Notes: generated by a model from the letters alone, not told the origin. A stretch of DNA of 64,000 nucleotides from Betaproteobacteria bacterium (GCA_016708825.1 JADJEZ010000002.1:124001-188000); one strand, 5' to 3'. Counted from the first letter of the stretch, positions 10,097 to 21,094 are shown. Numbers and translations are program-made.

Positions 10097-10112
10097 ACGG
10101 CACGCGTCTAAT
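10083..10112 (+). promoter_or_regulatory. Sigma-70 promoter for the phnR-phnA-phnY operon
   Basis: TTGACA at 10083-10088 is a perfect -35 element, and TCTAAT at 10107-10112 differs from the -10 consensus at one base. The spacer is 18 bases. The -35 lies inside the right half of the palindrome, so the regulator probably represses by blocking polymerase. The predicted start is near 10119, about 35 bases before the regulator ATG. Confidence 0.6.
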
Positions 10113-10154
10113 GTCAAGCAGAAAACGCGATTCCCGCGTGCCTGCGCGCAGCCC

Positions 10155-10922
10155 ATGGCGAAGCCGAATTCCTCATCGACCGCGATCAAGCTCCTGCAGA
10201 GCCACTCGCTCACCACCCTGGTGCACCGGGAGATTGAACGCCGCATCCTCTCGGGCGACATGGCCCCGGGCGACAAGCTGAACGAAGCCGATGTCGCCGG
10301 GGAGCTCAATGTCTCCCGCGGCCCGGTTCGCGAGGCCTTCCGCGCCCTCGAACAGGCCGGGCTCGTGCGCACCGAGAAGAATCGCGGCGTGTTCGTGCGC
10401 GAGATATCGCTCGCCGAGGCCGACGAGATCTACGAGGTGCGCGCGGGCCTGGACGAGCTGATCGGACGGCTCGCCGCGGAGCGCATCACCGCCGCGCAGG
10501 TCGCCGAGCTTCGCGAGCTGCTGAAGAAGATGCAGCGCGTCGCGCGCGCGCGCAGCGTGGACGACTACTACCCGCTCAATGTGCGCTTCCACGCGCTCCT
10601 CGCGAGCTGCGCGGGAAACGCGACGCTCGAGTCCGTCTACGGGCAGCTCGTGAACGAGCTGCACCTCTACCGGCGCGAGACGCTCGCGCGCGGCGCCGAC
10701 AGCTTCCCCATCTCCACGCGCGAGCACAGCGAGATCGTGGACGCGCTCGCCCGGCGCGACGGCGACCGGGCCGCGCGCCTGCTCTACGGGCACGCCATGG
10801 AAAGCCGGGAGCGCCTGCACGCCACCCTTGAACGCGCCGTGGCGCCGCCGCCGACCAGGACACCTCCGCTGCCGCCGCAGCGAGCCCCCCGACGCAATCG
10901 CCGACCAGAGGTTCCCCGATGA
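10155..10922 (+). CDS. phnR: GntR/FadR-family phosphonate utilisation regulator
   Basis: DNA-binding regulator of 255 residues. The N-terminal winged helix is typical GntR (DMAPGDKLNEADVAGELNVSRGPVREAFRALE), followed by an FCD ligand domain (about residues 90-225) with the metal/ligand-type residues of the FadR branch. It heads the phnA-phnY operon and lies opposite phnC, and a palindrome in its own promoter suggests autoregulation. The last 30 or so residues are a Pro/Arg-rich tail (from about APPPTRTPP) absent from most relatives. Its stop overlaps the phnA start (ATGA). The effector is probably a phosphonate or a pathway intermediate; this is inference. Confidence 0.88.
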   Translation: MAKPNSSSTAIKLLQSHSLTTLVHREIERRILSGDMAPGDKLNEADVAGELNVSRGPVREAFRALEQAGLVRTEKNRGVFVREISLAEADEIYEVRAGLDELIGRLAAERITAAQVAELRELLKKMQRVARARSVDDYYPLNVRFHALLASCAGNATLESVYGQLVNELHLYRRETLARGADSFPISTREHSEIVDALARRDGDRAARLLYGHAMESRERLHATLERAVAPPPTRTPPLPPQRAPRRNRRPEVPR

Positions 10923-12181
10923 AATCCGTTGAAGCCAACGGCCGCCGCTACCGCCCGCCGACGGATCCCGTCGTCGTGGTGTGCGTGGACGGCTGCGAAT
11001 ACGACTACCTCACCGAGGCCGCCGCTTCGGGCCGCGCCCCCTTCCTGGCGAAGCTCCTCGCCGAGGGCCACGCCTTCCAGGGCGACTGCGTCGTGCCCAC
11101 CTTCACCAATCCCAACAACCTGTCGATCGTGACCGGCGTGCCGCCTTCGGTGCACGGCATCTGCGGAAACTACTTCTTCGACCGCGACAGCGGCGAGGAA
11201 GTGATGATGAACGACCCCAAGTACCTGCGCGCGCCCACCCTCCTCGCGGCATTCGCGGACTCGGGCGCGAAGGTCGCCGTGGTGACCGCGAAGGACAAGC
11301 TGAGGAAGCTCCTCGGACACCGGCTGAAGGGAATCTGCTTCTCCGCCGAGAAGGCCGCCGAGGCGAGCGTCGCGGACAACGGCATCGATCGCGTCGTGGA
11401 ACTGGTCGGCATGCCCGTGCCCTCGGTCTACAGCGCCGAGCTCTCGGAGTTCGTCTTCGCCGCGGGAGTCAAGCTCCTGGAGACCCGCCGCCCGGACCTC
11501 ATGTACCTGTCCACGACGGACTACATCCAGCACAAGTTCGCGCCGGGCACCGAAGGGGCCAACGCCTTCTACGCGATGATGGACCGCTACCTCGCGAAGC
11601 TGGACGCCCTGGGCGCGGTGATCGCGCTCACGGCGGACCACGGCATGAACGCGAAGACGCGTGCCGACGGCACGCCCGACGTGATCTATCTCCAGGACCT
11701 CCTCGACGGCTGGATCGGCAAGGCAAGCGCGCGCGTGATCCTGCCGATCACCGATCCGTACGTGGTCCACCACGGGGCCCTCGGCTCCTTCGCCACGATC
11801 TACCTTCCCGCGGGCGAGATCGACGGCGTCCGCGACAGGCTCGCGGCGAAGGCCGGCATCGAAGCGGTTCTCGGAAACGCCGAAGCGGCCGCGCGCTTCG
11901 AGCTGCCGGCGGACCGCCTGGGAGACCTCGTGGTCGTGTCCACGAAACACGTGGTGCTGGGCACGAGCGCCTCGCGCCACGACCTCTCCGGGCTGGACGT
12001 GCCGCTGCGCTCGCACGGCGGCGTGAGCGAGCAGACGGTGCCGCTCCTTTTCAACCGCCGCACGGCCGGCATCCCCGGCAAGGGGCGGTTGCGCAACTTC
12101 GACGTCTTCGACGTGGCCCTGAACCACCTCGATCCGCACGTGGCGGCCCGCCACGAAGGCGAGGAGGTCGTGTCCCGATGA
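10919..12181 (+). CDS. phnA: Phosphonoacetate hydrolase
   Basis: Cleaves the carbon-phosphorus bond of phosphonoacetate to acetate and phosphate. The 420-residue product belongs to the alkaline phosphatase superfamily with a two-zinc site. Visible elements are the N-terminal metal aspartate (VVCVDGCEYDYL), the nucleophile threonine region (VPTFTNPNNLSIVTGV), DYIQHKFAPG, TADHGMN and SHGGVSEQ. These match characterised PhnA hydrolases from Sinorhizobium and Pseudomonas. This PhnA is unrelated to the E. coli gene of the same name. It overlaps both neighbours by four bases, so regulator, hydrolase and dehydrogenase are one translational unit. Confidence 0.95.
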   Translation: MKSVEANGRRYRPPTDPVVVVCVDGCEYDYLTEAAASGRAPFLAKLLAEGHAFQGDCVVPTFTNPNNLSIVTGVPPSVHGICGNYFFDRDSGEEVMMNDPKYLRAPTLLAAFADSGAKVAVVTAKDKLRKLLGHRLKGICFSAEKAAEASVADNGIDRVVELVGMPVPSVYSAELSEFVFAAGVKLLETRRPDLMYLSTTDYIQHKFAPGTEGANAFYAMMDRYLAKLDALGAVIALTADHGMNAKTRADGTPDVIYLQDLLDGWIGKASARVILPITDPYVVHHGALGSFATIYLPAGEIDGVRDRLAAKAGIEAVLGNAEAAARFELPADRLGDLVVVSTKHVVLGTSASRHDLSGLDVPLRSHGGVSEQTVPLLFNRRTAGIPGKGRLRNFDVFDVALNHLDPHVAARHEGEEVVSR

Positions 12182-13635
12182 ACGCGCTTCCCGATGCCCC
12201 GAGAAGTCCCCGATTCGTCGCCGAGTCCCTGCGCATCGGCGGGGAGAAGGTCCGGCGCGAGCGGGCGATCGAGGTCCGCAACCCGTTCACGGGCGAGCTA
12301 GAGGGCACCGTCCCCATGGCCTCGGTGGAGGACGTGCGCCGGGCCTTCGCGATCGCGAAAGCGTACCGGTCGACGCTCACCCGCTACGAGCGCGCCACCA
12401 TCCTCCAGAAGGCCGCGGCGCTCTTGCGCGGCCGCACCCAGGATGCCGCCGACCTCATCACGCGCGAGTCCGGCCTCTGCAGGAAGGATTCGGTCTACGA
12501 GATTGGGCGCGTCGCCGACGTCCTCGTCTTCAGCGCCAACGAGGCGCTCAAGGACGACGGCCAGGCCTTCTCCTGCGATCTCACGCCCCACGGCAAGAAC
12601 CGCCGGGTGTTCACGAGGCGCGACCCGTTGCTCGGCGCGATCTCGGCCATCACGCCCTTCAACCACCCGATGAACCAGGTGGCCCACAAGGTGGCTCCTT
12701 CCATCGCGACCAACAACCGGATGGTGCTCAAGCCCTCCGAGAAGACGCCGCTATCCGCCCTTTACCTCGCCGACCTCCTCTACGAGGCGGGGCTGCCGCC
12801 GGAGATGTTCCAGGTGATCACGGGAGACCCGCGCGAGATCGCGGACGAACTCATCACCAACGAGCACGCGGACCTGGTCACCTTCACGGGCGGCGTGGCG
12901 GTGGGCAAGTACATCGCCGCCCGGGCCGGCTACCGGCGCATCGTGCTGGAGCTGGGCGGCAACGACCCGATCATCGTCATGGAGGACGCGGACCTCGAGG
13001 AGGCGGCGACCCTCGCCGCGAGCGGCTCCTACAAGAACAGCGGCCAGCGCTGCACCGCGGTCAAGCGCATGCTCGTGCACGAGCAGGTGGCGGATCGCTT
13101 CGTGGAGCTCCTGGTCGCGAAGACCCGCGCGTGGAAGCACGGCGATCCCTCCGACGCCGCCATGGACATGGGCACGGTGATCGACGAGGAGGCCGCGAAG
13201 CTCTTCGAATCCCGGGTGAACGAGGCCGTATCCCAGGGCGCGCGCCTGCTCGCGGGCAACGAGCGCCGGGGGGCGCTCTATGCGCCCACGGTCCTCGACC
13301 GCGTGACGCCGGAGATGACCGTGGTGAAGCAGGAGACCTTCGGCCCCGTGTCGCCGGTAATCCGCTTCCGCGGCATCGAAGAGGCGATCGCGATCTCGAA
13401 CGGCACCGCCTACGGGCTCTCGTCCGCGGTCTGCACCAACCGCCTCGACTACATCAGCCGGTTCGTGGCGGAGCTCGTCGTCGGTTCGGTCAACGTGCGC
13501 GAGGTGCCCGGCTACCGGCTCGAGCTCACGCCCTTCGGCGGCATCAAGGATTCCGGCCTCGGCTACAAGGAGGGCGTGCAGGAGGCGATGAAGAGCTTCA
13601 CCAACGTGAAGACCTTCAGCCTCCCGGGCTTCTGA
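12178..13635 (+). CDS. phnY: Phosphonoacetaldehyde dehydrogenase
   Basis: NAD-dependent aldehyde dehydrogenase of 485 residues that oxidises phosphonoacetaldehyde (made by PhnW) to phosphonoacetate (used by PhnA). The general base glutamate lies in LELGGNDP and the catalytic cysteine in SGQRCTAVKRM; SGSYKNSG and KQETFGPVSPV are standard family blocks. Assignment to PhnY and not another ALDH rests on close context: ATGA overlap with phnA and presence of phnW and phosphonate transporters. No PhnX hydrolase is seen, so this oxidative branch is the only route visible here. Confidence 0.93.
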   Translation: MNALPDAPRSPRFVAESLRIGGEKVRRERAIEVRNPFTGELEGTVPMASVEDVRRAFAIAKAYRSTLTRYERATILQKAAALLRGRTQDAADLITRESGLCRKDSVYEIGRVADVLVFSANEALKDDGQAFSCDLTPHGKNRRVFTRRDPLLGAISAITPFNHPMNQVAHKVAPSIATNNRMVLKPSEKTPLSALYLADLLYEAGLPPEMFQVITGDPREIADELITNEHADLVTFTGGVAVGKYIAARAGYRRIVLELGGNDPIIVMEDADLEEAATLAASGSYKNSGQRCTAVKRMLVHEQVADRFVELLVAKTRAWKHGDPSDAAMDMGTVIDEEAAKLFESRVNEAVSQGARLLAGNERRGALYAPTVLDRVTPEMTVVKQETFGPVSPVIRFRGIEEAIAISNGTAYGLSSAVCTNRLDYISRFVAELVVGSVNVREVPGYRLELTPFGGIKDSGLGYKEGVQEAMKSFTNVKTFSLPGF

Positions 13636-13749
13636 TCCGGTCCGGCGTGTCGCGAAACTGTCATAATCGCTGCTCACCGGCGCGCGTGGCGCCGGCCTGA
13701 GGGGGGAGTTCTCCTCCGGGCGTTTCACCCGGGGAAGCAAGCGGAAAAA

Positions 13750-15453
13750 GTGCAGACGCTTCTTAACTTACTCGCCAGCGTGGCCCTCCTCGTGTGGGGC
13801 ACGCACATCGTCCGCACCGGGATCCTGCGCGTCTACGGCACCAACCTGCGGCGGGTGCTCTCCAAGAGCGTCTCGAAGCGCGGATCGGCCTTTCTCGCCG
13901 GCCTGGGTGTCACGAGCCTGGTGCAGTCCTCCAGCGCCACGGCGCTCATCGCGAGCTCCTTCGTCTCCCAGAACCTGATCGCGCTCGCGCCGGCGCTCGC
14001 CATCATGCTCGGCGCGGACGTCGGCACCGCGCTCATGGCGCAGGTCTTCTCGCTCGACCTGTCCTGGCTTTCCCCGCTCGCCATTTTCTTCGGCGTGGTC
14101 TTTTTCCTGTCGCGCAAGAACACCCGCGCCGGCCAGCTCGGGCGCGTGGCGATCGGCCTGGGCCTCATCATCCTAGCGCTGCAGCTGATCCAGATCGCGA
14201 CACAGCCCATCGTGACGGCGGCGGGCACGCGCGTGCTCTTCGGCTCGCTCTCCGGCGACCCGATGCTCGACATGCTGATCGGCGCCCTGTTCACGGTTCT
14301 TTCATGGTCGAGCCTCGCCGTGGTGCTGCTCACCGCATCGCTCGCGGCCTCGCTCGTGATCTCCGTGCCGGTCGCGGTTTGCCTGGTGCTGGGCGCCAAT
14401 CTCGGCAGCGGCCTGATCGGACTGCTCGCCACTTTCAACATGCCCGGCGGCGGCCGGCGCGTGGCCCTCGGAAACCTCTGCTTCAAGCTCTCGGGATGCG
14501 TGATCTTCTCGCTCGCGCTCCCGCTCGCGCTGCAGGCCATCGCGTACCTGGACGAGGACCCGCGCCGGCAGGTGCTGCACTTCCACGTGATCTTCAACGT
14601 CGTGCTCGCCCTGGGATTCCTCTTCTTCACCGACCGGATCGCCGCGCTCGTCGAGCGGTGGTTCCCCGAGGCCACGGTCGCCGGCGGGCAGGTGGTCGAG
14701 CCCCGCCACCTCGACGGCGGCGCGCTCGTCACGCCGACCCTCGCGCTCTCCAACGCCGCCCGCGAGACGCTTCGCATCGGCGACACCATCGAGCAGATGC
14801 TGAACGGCCTGCTCGAGGTCATCCGCACCAACGACGAGAAGCGCGTGGACGAGCTGATCCGCCTGGACGACGACGTGGACCGCCTCTACACCGCGGTGAA
14901 GCTCTACCTCACCCAGATCAGCCGCGAGGCCCTGGACGAGCGCGACGCCCGGCGCTGGGCCGAGATCATCTCGCTCACCATCAACCTCGAGCACGTGGGC
15001 GACGTGATCGAGCGGATACTCACCGACATCCGGGACAAGAAGATCGCGCACAAGCTCTCGTTCTCGGAAGCCGGCATCGAGGAACTGGCGAACCTCCACG
15101 CCAAGCTCGTGACCAACCTGCGGCTGGGGCTGTCGGTGTTCCTCACGGGGGACGTGAAGAGCGCGCAGATGCTGCTCGCGGAGAAGGAGAGATTCCGCGA
15201 CCTCGAGCGCTCCTACGCGAGCCAGCACCTCGACCGCCTCGCCGACCAGTCGGTGCAGTCGATCGAGACGAGCTCCCTGCACCTGGACATCATCAGCGAC
15301 ATGCGGCGCATCAACTCGTTCTTCTGCTCGACGGCGTACCCGATCCTGGAGCAGGCGGGGCAGTTGCGAAAGAGCCGCCTGCGGCCCGAGGCCCCCACGG
15401 GCGAGGCCACGGGCAACTTCGCCAAGGGCGACCTCGCCGCCGGGCCGAAGTAG
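13750..15453 (+). CDS. Na/Pi cotransporter with C-terminal PhoU-like domain
   Basis: Inner-membrane protein of 567 residues. The first 300 or so residues hold two Na/Pi-cotransporter repeats with the QSSS-type motif (VQSSSATALIASSF) and its partner (LSWSSLAVVLLTASL), plus GADVGTAL and GANLGSGL. Residues about 340-545 form a helical PhoU-like domain (RLDDDVDRLYTAVKLYL, NLEHVGDVIERILTDI). The E. coli relative YjbB exports phosphate. Next to a pathway that releases phosphate from phosphonates this gene may act as a phosphate valve; that is inference. The start is GTG 13750 with a weak upstream purine stretch. The 114-base leader contains a G/C hairpin and one CTGTCAT heptamer (13658-13664). Confidence 0.88.
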   Translation: MQTLLNLLASVALLVWGTHIVRTGILRVYGTNLRRVLSKSVSKRGSAFLAGLGVTSLVQSSSATALIASSFVSQNLIALAPALAIMLGADVGTALMAQVFSLDLSWLSPLAIFFGVVFFLSRKNTRAGQLGRVAIGLGLIILALQLIQIATQPIVTAAGTRVLFGSLSGDPMLDMLIGALFTVLSWSSLAVVLLTASLAASLVISVPVAVCLVLGANLGSGLIGLLATFNMPGGGRRVALGNLCFKLSGCVIFSLALPLALQAIAYLDEDPRRQVLHFHVIFNVVLALGFLFFTDRIAALVERWFPEATVAGGQVVEPRHLDGGALVTPTLALSNAARETLRIGDTIEQMLNGLLEVIRTNDEKRVDELIRLDDDVDRLYTAVKLYLTQISREALDERDARRWAEIISLTINLEHVGDVIERILTDIRDKKIAHKLSFSEAGIEELANLHAKLVTNLRLGLSVFLTGDVKSAQMLLAEKERFRDLERSYASQHLDRLADQSVQSIETSSLHLDIISDMRRINSFFCSTAYPILEQAGQLRKSRLRPEAPTGEATGNFAKGDLAAGPK

Positions 15454-15465
15454 GGCCCCGCGCCC

Positions 15466-17316
15466 TCAGGCGCGACCGGGCGCGGCCCGGCGCAACGCGC
15501 CCCACTGCATCGCCGCCACCAGGCCCAGCAGGCCCAGCCCCACCGCGTCCGTGATGGGGCCCGGCTTGATGAGCAGGAGCGCGCCGGCCCCGAGCGCCAG
15601 GCGCTGCCAGAGGACCAGCGGCGCGAGCAGATAACCGTAGAGGGAGGCCGCGAGCGCCATCACGCCGACGACAGCGGTCGCGGTGGCGAGCGCGATCGGC
15701 CCCCAGTCGCCGATCGAGAGCAGCGCCGGCTCGTAGACGAACATGAACGGGATGAGGAAGCCGGCCGCGGCGATGCGCACGGCCTCGAAGCCCGCGCGCC
15801 ACATGTTCGCCCCGGCGAGCGCGGCAGCGGCGAACACCGCGAGGGCCACCGGCGGGGTGATCGCGGAGAGCACCGCGAAGTAGAGCGCGAACATGTGCGC
15901 CGCGGGGGTGACGACCCCCAGTTTCACGAGCGCGGGCACGAGGAGCGAGACCATGACGATGTAGGCCGGGGTCGTGGGCATGCCCATGCCGAGGATGATG
16001 CCCGCCACCGCGGTGAGCACGAGCGCGAGGATGAGGCTGTTCTGGGCGAGCGCGATCACGATCTGCGTGAAGGTGATCCCGAGCCCGGTGAGCGAGATCA
16101 CGCCGATCACGATGCCGGCGCAGGCGCAGGCCATCGCCACCGAGAGCGCGTCGCGCGAGCCGCCCTCGAGCGCCTCGACAACCGTGCGCCACGTGATCCC
16201 CTCGCGGGTCGTCCGGCGCAGGAGCGCCACGGGAATCGTCGCGAGCGCCCCGGCCAGCGCGCACAGCGGCGCGCTGTAGGACATCGCCATCCCGAAGAGC
16301 ACGATGAGGATCGGGATAAAGAGGTGCCCGCGCTCGCGCATCACCGTGCCGATGCGCGGGCAGTCGCTGCGGGGCACGCCGTGCAGGCCGACTCGCTTCG
16401 CCTCGAAGTGCACCGCGAAGAAGAGTGCGACGTAGAAGAGGAGCGCCGGGATCCACGCCCAGACGGTGACCTGGAAGTAGCTCACCGCGAGAAACTCCGC
16501 CATCACGAACGCGGCCGCCCCCATGATCGGCGGCATGATCTGCCCCCCGGTGGAGGCCGTCGATTCCACCGCGGCCGCGAAGGCCGGCCGGAAGCCGGTC
16601 TTCTTCATGAGCGGGATGGTGATCGGCCCGTCGACCATCACGTTGGCCACGGCGCTGCCGGAAATCGTGCCGAAGAGGCTGGAACTCACGATCGCGACCT
16701 TGCCCGGCCCGCCCGCCGTGTGCCCCGTGAGGGCGAGCGCGAAGTCCATGAAGAGCCGACCGGTGCCGCTACGCTCCATGAAGGCGCCGAAGAGCACGAA
16801 GACGATCACGTAGGAGGCGGACACGCCGAGCGTGGAACCGAAGATGCCATCGGTGGACAGATACATCTGCTCGAGCAGCGCCGGAAGCTTCACGCCCCCG
16901 TAGGTGAGCGCGTAGCCGAGGAAGACCATGGCGGTCACCGGCAGCGCCCAGCCGATCATGCGCCGGGAGGCGTCGAGCACCAGCACGACCGTGAGGACCG
17001 CCATCGCCTTGTCCCACGCCGTGAGCTCGTCGATGTAGATGATGCGGTTCACGATCGAGTCGTACGTCACGAAGATGTAGCCGACCGCGACCGCGGCGGC
17101 GGCGACGAGCGCGAGGTCCAGCCAGGCGTGGCGGCGCGGCCCCTCGCGCCCGAGCGCGGGGACGTACAGGAAGACGAGGACGAGCGCGAACAGCAGGTGC
17201 GTGCCGCGGAAGATCATCGCCTCGGGCGGCGCCGAGGCGGCGAACCACATGTGGTAGAGCGACATCGCGATCGCGATGCCGCCCGCCACACGCCGCATGA
17301 TCGTGCCCAACGGCAC
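15466..17316 (-). CDS. TRAP transporter fused permease (4TM/12TM)
   Basis: Inner-membrane protein of 616 residues with roughly 16-18 hydrophobic segments. It combines the small DctQ-like and large DctM-like parts of a TRAP transporter in one chain, as usual for the TAXI subclass. DctM-type features include TASTGGQIMPPIMGAAAFVMAEF and the GMGMPTTPAYIVMVSLL segment. It forms a sodium-driven importer with the periplasmic receptor encoded 21 bases upstream. Substrate is unknown. The divergent gamma-glutamylation genes make an amine or amino alcohol, or a carboxylate derived from one, a reasonable guess. Confidence 0.9.
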   Translation of the reverse strand: MPLGTIMRRVAGGIAIAMSLYHMWFAASAPPEAMIFRGTHLLFALVLVFLYVPALGREGPRRHAWLDLALVAAAAVAVGYIFVTYDSIVNRIIYIDELTAWDKAMAVLTVVLVLDASRRMIGWALPVTAMVFLGYALTYGGVKLPALLEQMYLSTDGIFGSTLGVSASYVIVFVLFGAFMERSGTGRLFMDFALALTGHTAGGPGKVAIVSSSLFGTISGSAVANVMVDGPITIPLMKKTGFRPAFAAAVESTASTGGQIMPPIMGAAAFVMAEFLAVSYFQVTVWAWIPALLFYVALFFAVHFEAKRVGLHGVPRSDCPRIGTVMRERGHLFIPILIVLFGMAMSYSAPLCALAGALATIPVALLRRTTREGITWRTVVEALEGGSRDALSVAMACACAGIVIGVISLTGLGITFTQIVIALAQNSLILALVLTAVAGIILGMGMPTTPAYIVMVSLLVPALVKLGVVTPAAHMFALYFAVLSAITPPVALAVFAAAALAGANMWRAGFEAVRIAAAGFLIPFMFVYEPALLSIGDWGPIALATATAVVGVMALAASLYGYLLAPLVLWQRLALGAGALLLIKPGPITDAVGLGLLGLVAAMQWGALRRAAPGRA

Positions 17317-17337
17317 GCGCCCCGGGAAGGGCGGAAC

Positions 17338-18276
17338 CTACATCGCCCCGACTTCCTTGTAGAACTTCACCGCGCCCGGGTGGAAGGGCACGCCGATGTC
17401 CTGCGCCATCATCTTCGGCGTGAGCTCCGCCATCGCCTTGTTGATGGCGGCCATGTCGGCCACGTTCGCGGCCATCGCCTTCGCCATCTGGTAGACCTGC
17501 TGCTCGGGCATGGCGCACGAGACCACCAGGTGCGTCGAGTAGATGATCACCGGCACTTCCTTGTCCTGCTTCGGGTAGGTGCCCGCCTTGATGGCGCCCT
17601 TCACGTAACCGGGATTGACCTTGCGCATGGCCGCGACGATCTCGTCGGTCACGGGCACGAGCTTGATGTCGCGGCCCGCGGCCACGTCCATCACCGAGGA
17701 GGCGGGCACGGTCGTGCCCAGCGTGAACACCTGCGCGTGGCCGTCCTTCAGGAGTGCCGCCGCGTCGGTGTAGCTGTTCACGAAGCTCACCTTGGCGCTC
17801 TGGTAGGAAAGCCCCACGGATTCGAGGATCTGCTGCGAGATCAATTCCGCCGTATTGCCCTTCGGCTGGACGGCGATCGACTTGCCCTTCAGGTCGGCGA
17901 TGTTGTTGATGCCGCTGTCGGCGAGTGCGACCACCTGGAAGTACTGCGGGTAGAGGTTGGCGAGCTGGCAGGCCTTGGTCACCTTCTGCTTGAAGGCGCC
18001 GCGGCCGTGCACGCCGTCGACCGAGGTGATGCTGTTGCCGAAGCCCACGTCGGCCTTGCCCTCGTCCACGCCGCGCACGTTCGCGATGCCGGCGCCGGGA
18101 AGGGTCTGGACCGACAGGCCCGGGATCGCCTTCTCCCACATGTTCTTGAGCGCGCCGCCCAGCGGCACCCAGACGCCGCCCTGCGGGCCGGTCATCAGGC
18201 GGATGGTCTCGGCTTGCGCCCCCACGGTGGCGAGGGCGGCGGCGACGGCAACGGCGAGGGAAATCCTGCGGATCAT
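17338..18276 (-). CDS. TAXI-family TRAP transporter substrate-binding protein
   Basis: Periplasmic receptor of 312 residues with a cleavable signal peptide (MIRRISLAVAVAAALATVGAQA). The mature sequence shows the TAXI signature region (IRLMTGPQGGVWVPLGGAL, GIANVRGVDEGKADVGFGNS) and the later DLKGKSIAVQPKGN block. ATG 18276 has a GGAGGAG ribosome site. Together with the fused permease it forms a complete TRAP system. The gene is divergent from the GS-like ligase across 163 bases, so the two units probably share regulation. Confidence 0.9.
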   Translation of the reverse strand: MIRRISLAVAVAAALATVGAQAETIRLMTGPQGGVWVPLGGALKNMWEKAIPGLSVQTLPGAGIANVRGVDEGKADVGFGNSITSVDGVHGRGAFKQKVTKACQLANLYPQYFQVVALADSGINNIADLKGKSIAVQPKGNTAELISQQILESVGLSYQSAKVSFVNSYTDAAALLKDGHAQVFTLGTTVPASSVMDVAAGRDIKLVPVTDEIVAAMRKVNPGYVKGAIKAGTYPKQDKEVPVIIYSTHLVVSCAMPEQQVYQMAKAMAANVADMAAINKAMAELTPKMMAQDIGVPFHPGAVKFYKEVGAM

Positions 18277-18439
18277 GGTCTGCTCCTCCGGAAATTTTTG
18301 GAATGTCGCCCCTTGGTGGGCCAGGGACGGGGCGGCCCGAGTATCGCACAGGCATCCGCGCCGGGGCATTGAGCGCGGGCACCCTTCGGCGGCCGGCCGC
18401 GGGCGGCTACACTGTCGCCTTATCGCGAAGGAGCCCGCC

Positions 18440-19822
<1,383 letters not shown>

Positions 19823-19953
19823 GAGGAGGGGCTCCGGCGCCGCGAAGGCCGCGCGACCTCCCTTCCCGCGCCGATCCGGTGCATCATGGCGGCCTCGCGC
19901 GCCCGGCCTGCACCCGGGCCCCTCCCTGGAATCCTCCCGCTCCGCTCCCCGCC

Positions 19954-21087
19954 ATGGCCCTTTCCCGCTTCGCATTTCCCACGACCGTCCATTTCGGCGC
20001 CGGCGCGCGCCGCATCGTCGACGAGTACCTTCGCCAGCACGGCGTCACCCGCCCGCTCATCGTGACCGACCGCGGGCTCGCCGCGCTGCCCATCCTCGCC
20101 GAGTTCCGCGCGCTGCTGCCGGGAGTGGCCAGCGAGGTCTTCTCGGGCGTGCACGGCAATCCCGTGAAGTCGCAGGTCGATGCCGGGGTCGCGGCCTACC
20201 GGGCGCACCGGGCGGACGCCGTCATCGGCTTCGGCGGCGGCGCCGCCCTCGACGTGGCCAAGGCCGTGGCCCTGATGGCGGTGCACGAGGGCGACATCCT
20301 CGAGTACGCGTGGGACCACCCGCAGGCGCGCCCGATCGTGCACCCGCTGCCCCATTTCATCGCCCTGCCCACCACCAGCGGCACCGGCAGCGAAGTGGGG
20401 CGCTCGAGCGTGATCTCCCACGACGAGACGCACGTGAAGAAGATCATCTTCTCCCCCGCCCTCCTCGCGAAGGCGGTCTTCGCCGACCCCGACCTCACGC
20501 TGGCACTGCCGCCCGGCATGACCGCGGCCACGGGCCTCGACGCCCTCACCCACAACGTCGAGAGCTACCTCTCGCCGGCCTACCACCCGATGTGCGACGG
20601 CATCGCGCTCGAGGGCGCGCGCATCGCCGCGCGCGCGCTGCCGCTCGCGGTGCGCGAGCCGGGCAATGCCGCCGCGCGCGCCGACATGATGATGGCGTCC
20701 CTCATGGGCGCGGTCGCCTTCCAGAAGGACCTGGGCGCGGTGCATTCCTGCGCCCACGCGCTGGGCACCGTGGCCGACATGCACCACGGGCTCGCCAACG
20801 GGATCATGATCGACCACGTGATGCGCTTCAACGCGGACGCGGCCGGCGAGAAGATGGCCGAGCTCGCGCGCGTCTGCGGCGCCGGTTCCACCGAGGGCGA
20901 TTTCGTGTCCTGGCTCGGGCGGCTCAAGCGCGAGATCGGCATTCCCGCGCGCCTCGGGGAGGCAGGCGTGAGCGCGCAGCAGGTTCCCGCGCTCGTCGAC
21001 GTGGCCGTGAAGGACACCTGCCACCTGACCAACCCCAAGCCCTGCACCGCGGACGACTTTGGCCGGATCTTCGCGAACGCGATATAG
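19954..21087 (+). CDS. Iron-containing alcohol dehydrogenase of the gamma-glutamyl pathway
   Basis: Group III alcohol dehydrogenase of 377 residues. It has the nucleotide loop (GFGGGAALDVAKAVAL), PTTSGTGSEVG and metal-ligand segments (GLDALTHNVESY, VHSCAHALG, DMHHGLANG). It starts at ATG 19954 (MALSRFAFPTTVHFG). It is unlike the phosphonate-linked Fe-ADH at 6.2-7.4 kb beyond family motifs. Its place between the ligase and the hydrolase/ALDH genes suggests it oxidises the hydroxyl group of a gamma-glutamylated amino alcohol to the aldehyde. In the classical putrescine pathway that step is done by the flavoprotein PuuB, which is absent here. Confidence 0.87.
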   Translation: MALSRFAFPTTVHFGAGARRIVDEYLRQHGVTRPLIVTDRGLAALPILAEFRALLPGVASEVFSGVHGNPVKSQVDAGVAAYRAHRADAVIGFGGGAALDVAKAVALMAVHEGDILEYAWDHPQARPIVHPLPHFIALPTTSGTGSEVGRSSVISHDETHVKKIIFSPALLAKAVFADPDLTLALPPGMTAATGLDALTHNVESYLSPAYHPMCDGIALEGARIAARALPLAVREPGNAAARADMMMASLMGAVAFQKDLGAVHSCAHALGTVADMHHGLANGIMIDHVMRFNADAAGEKMAELARVCGAGSTEGDFVSWLGRLKREIGIPARLGEAGVSAQQVPALVDVAVKDTCHLTNPKPCTADDFGRIFANAI

Positions 21088-21094
21088 TTTTGCC

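Noticed and set aside
13658..13678. Pho box before the Na/Pi transporter
   Set aside because: Only one CTGTCAT heptamer is good; the second half (CTGCTCA at a spacing of five) does not match.
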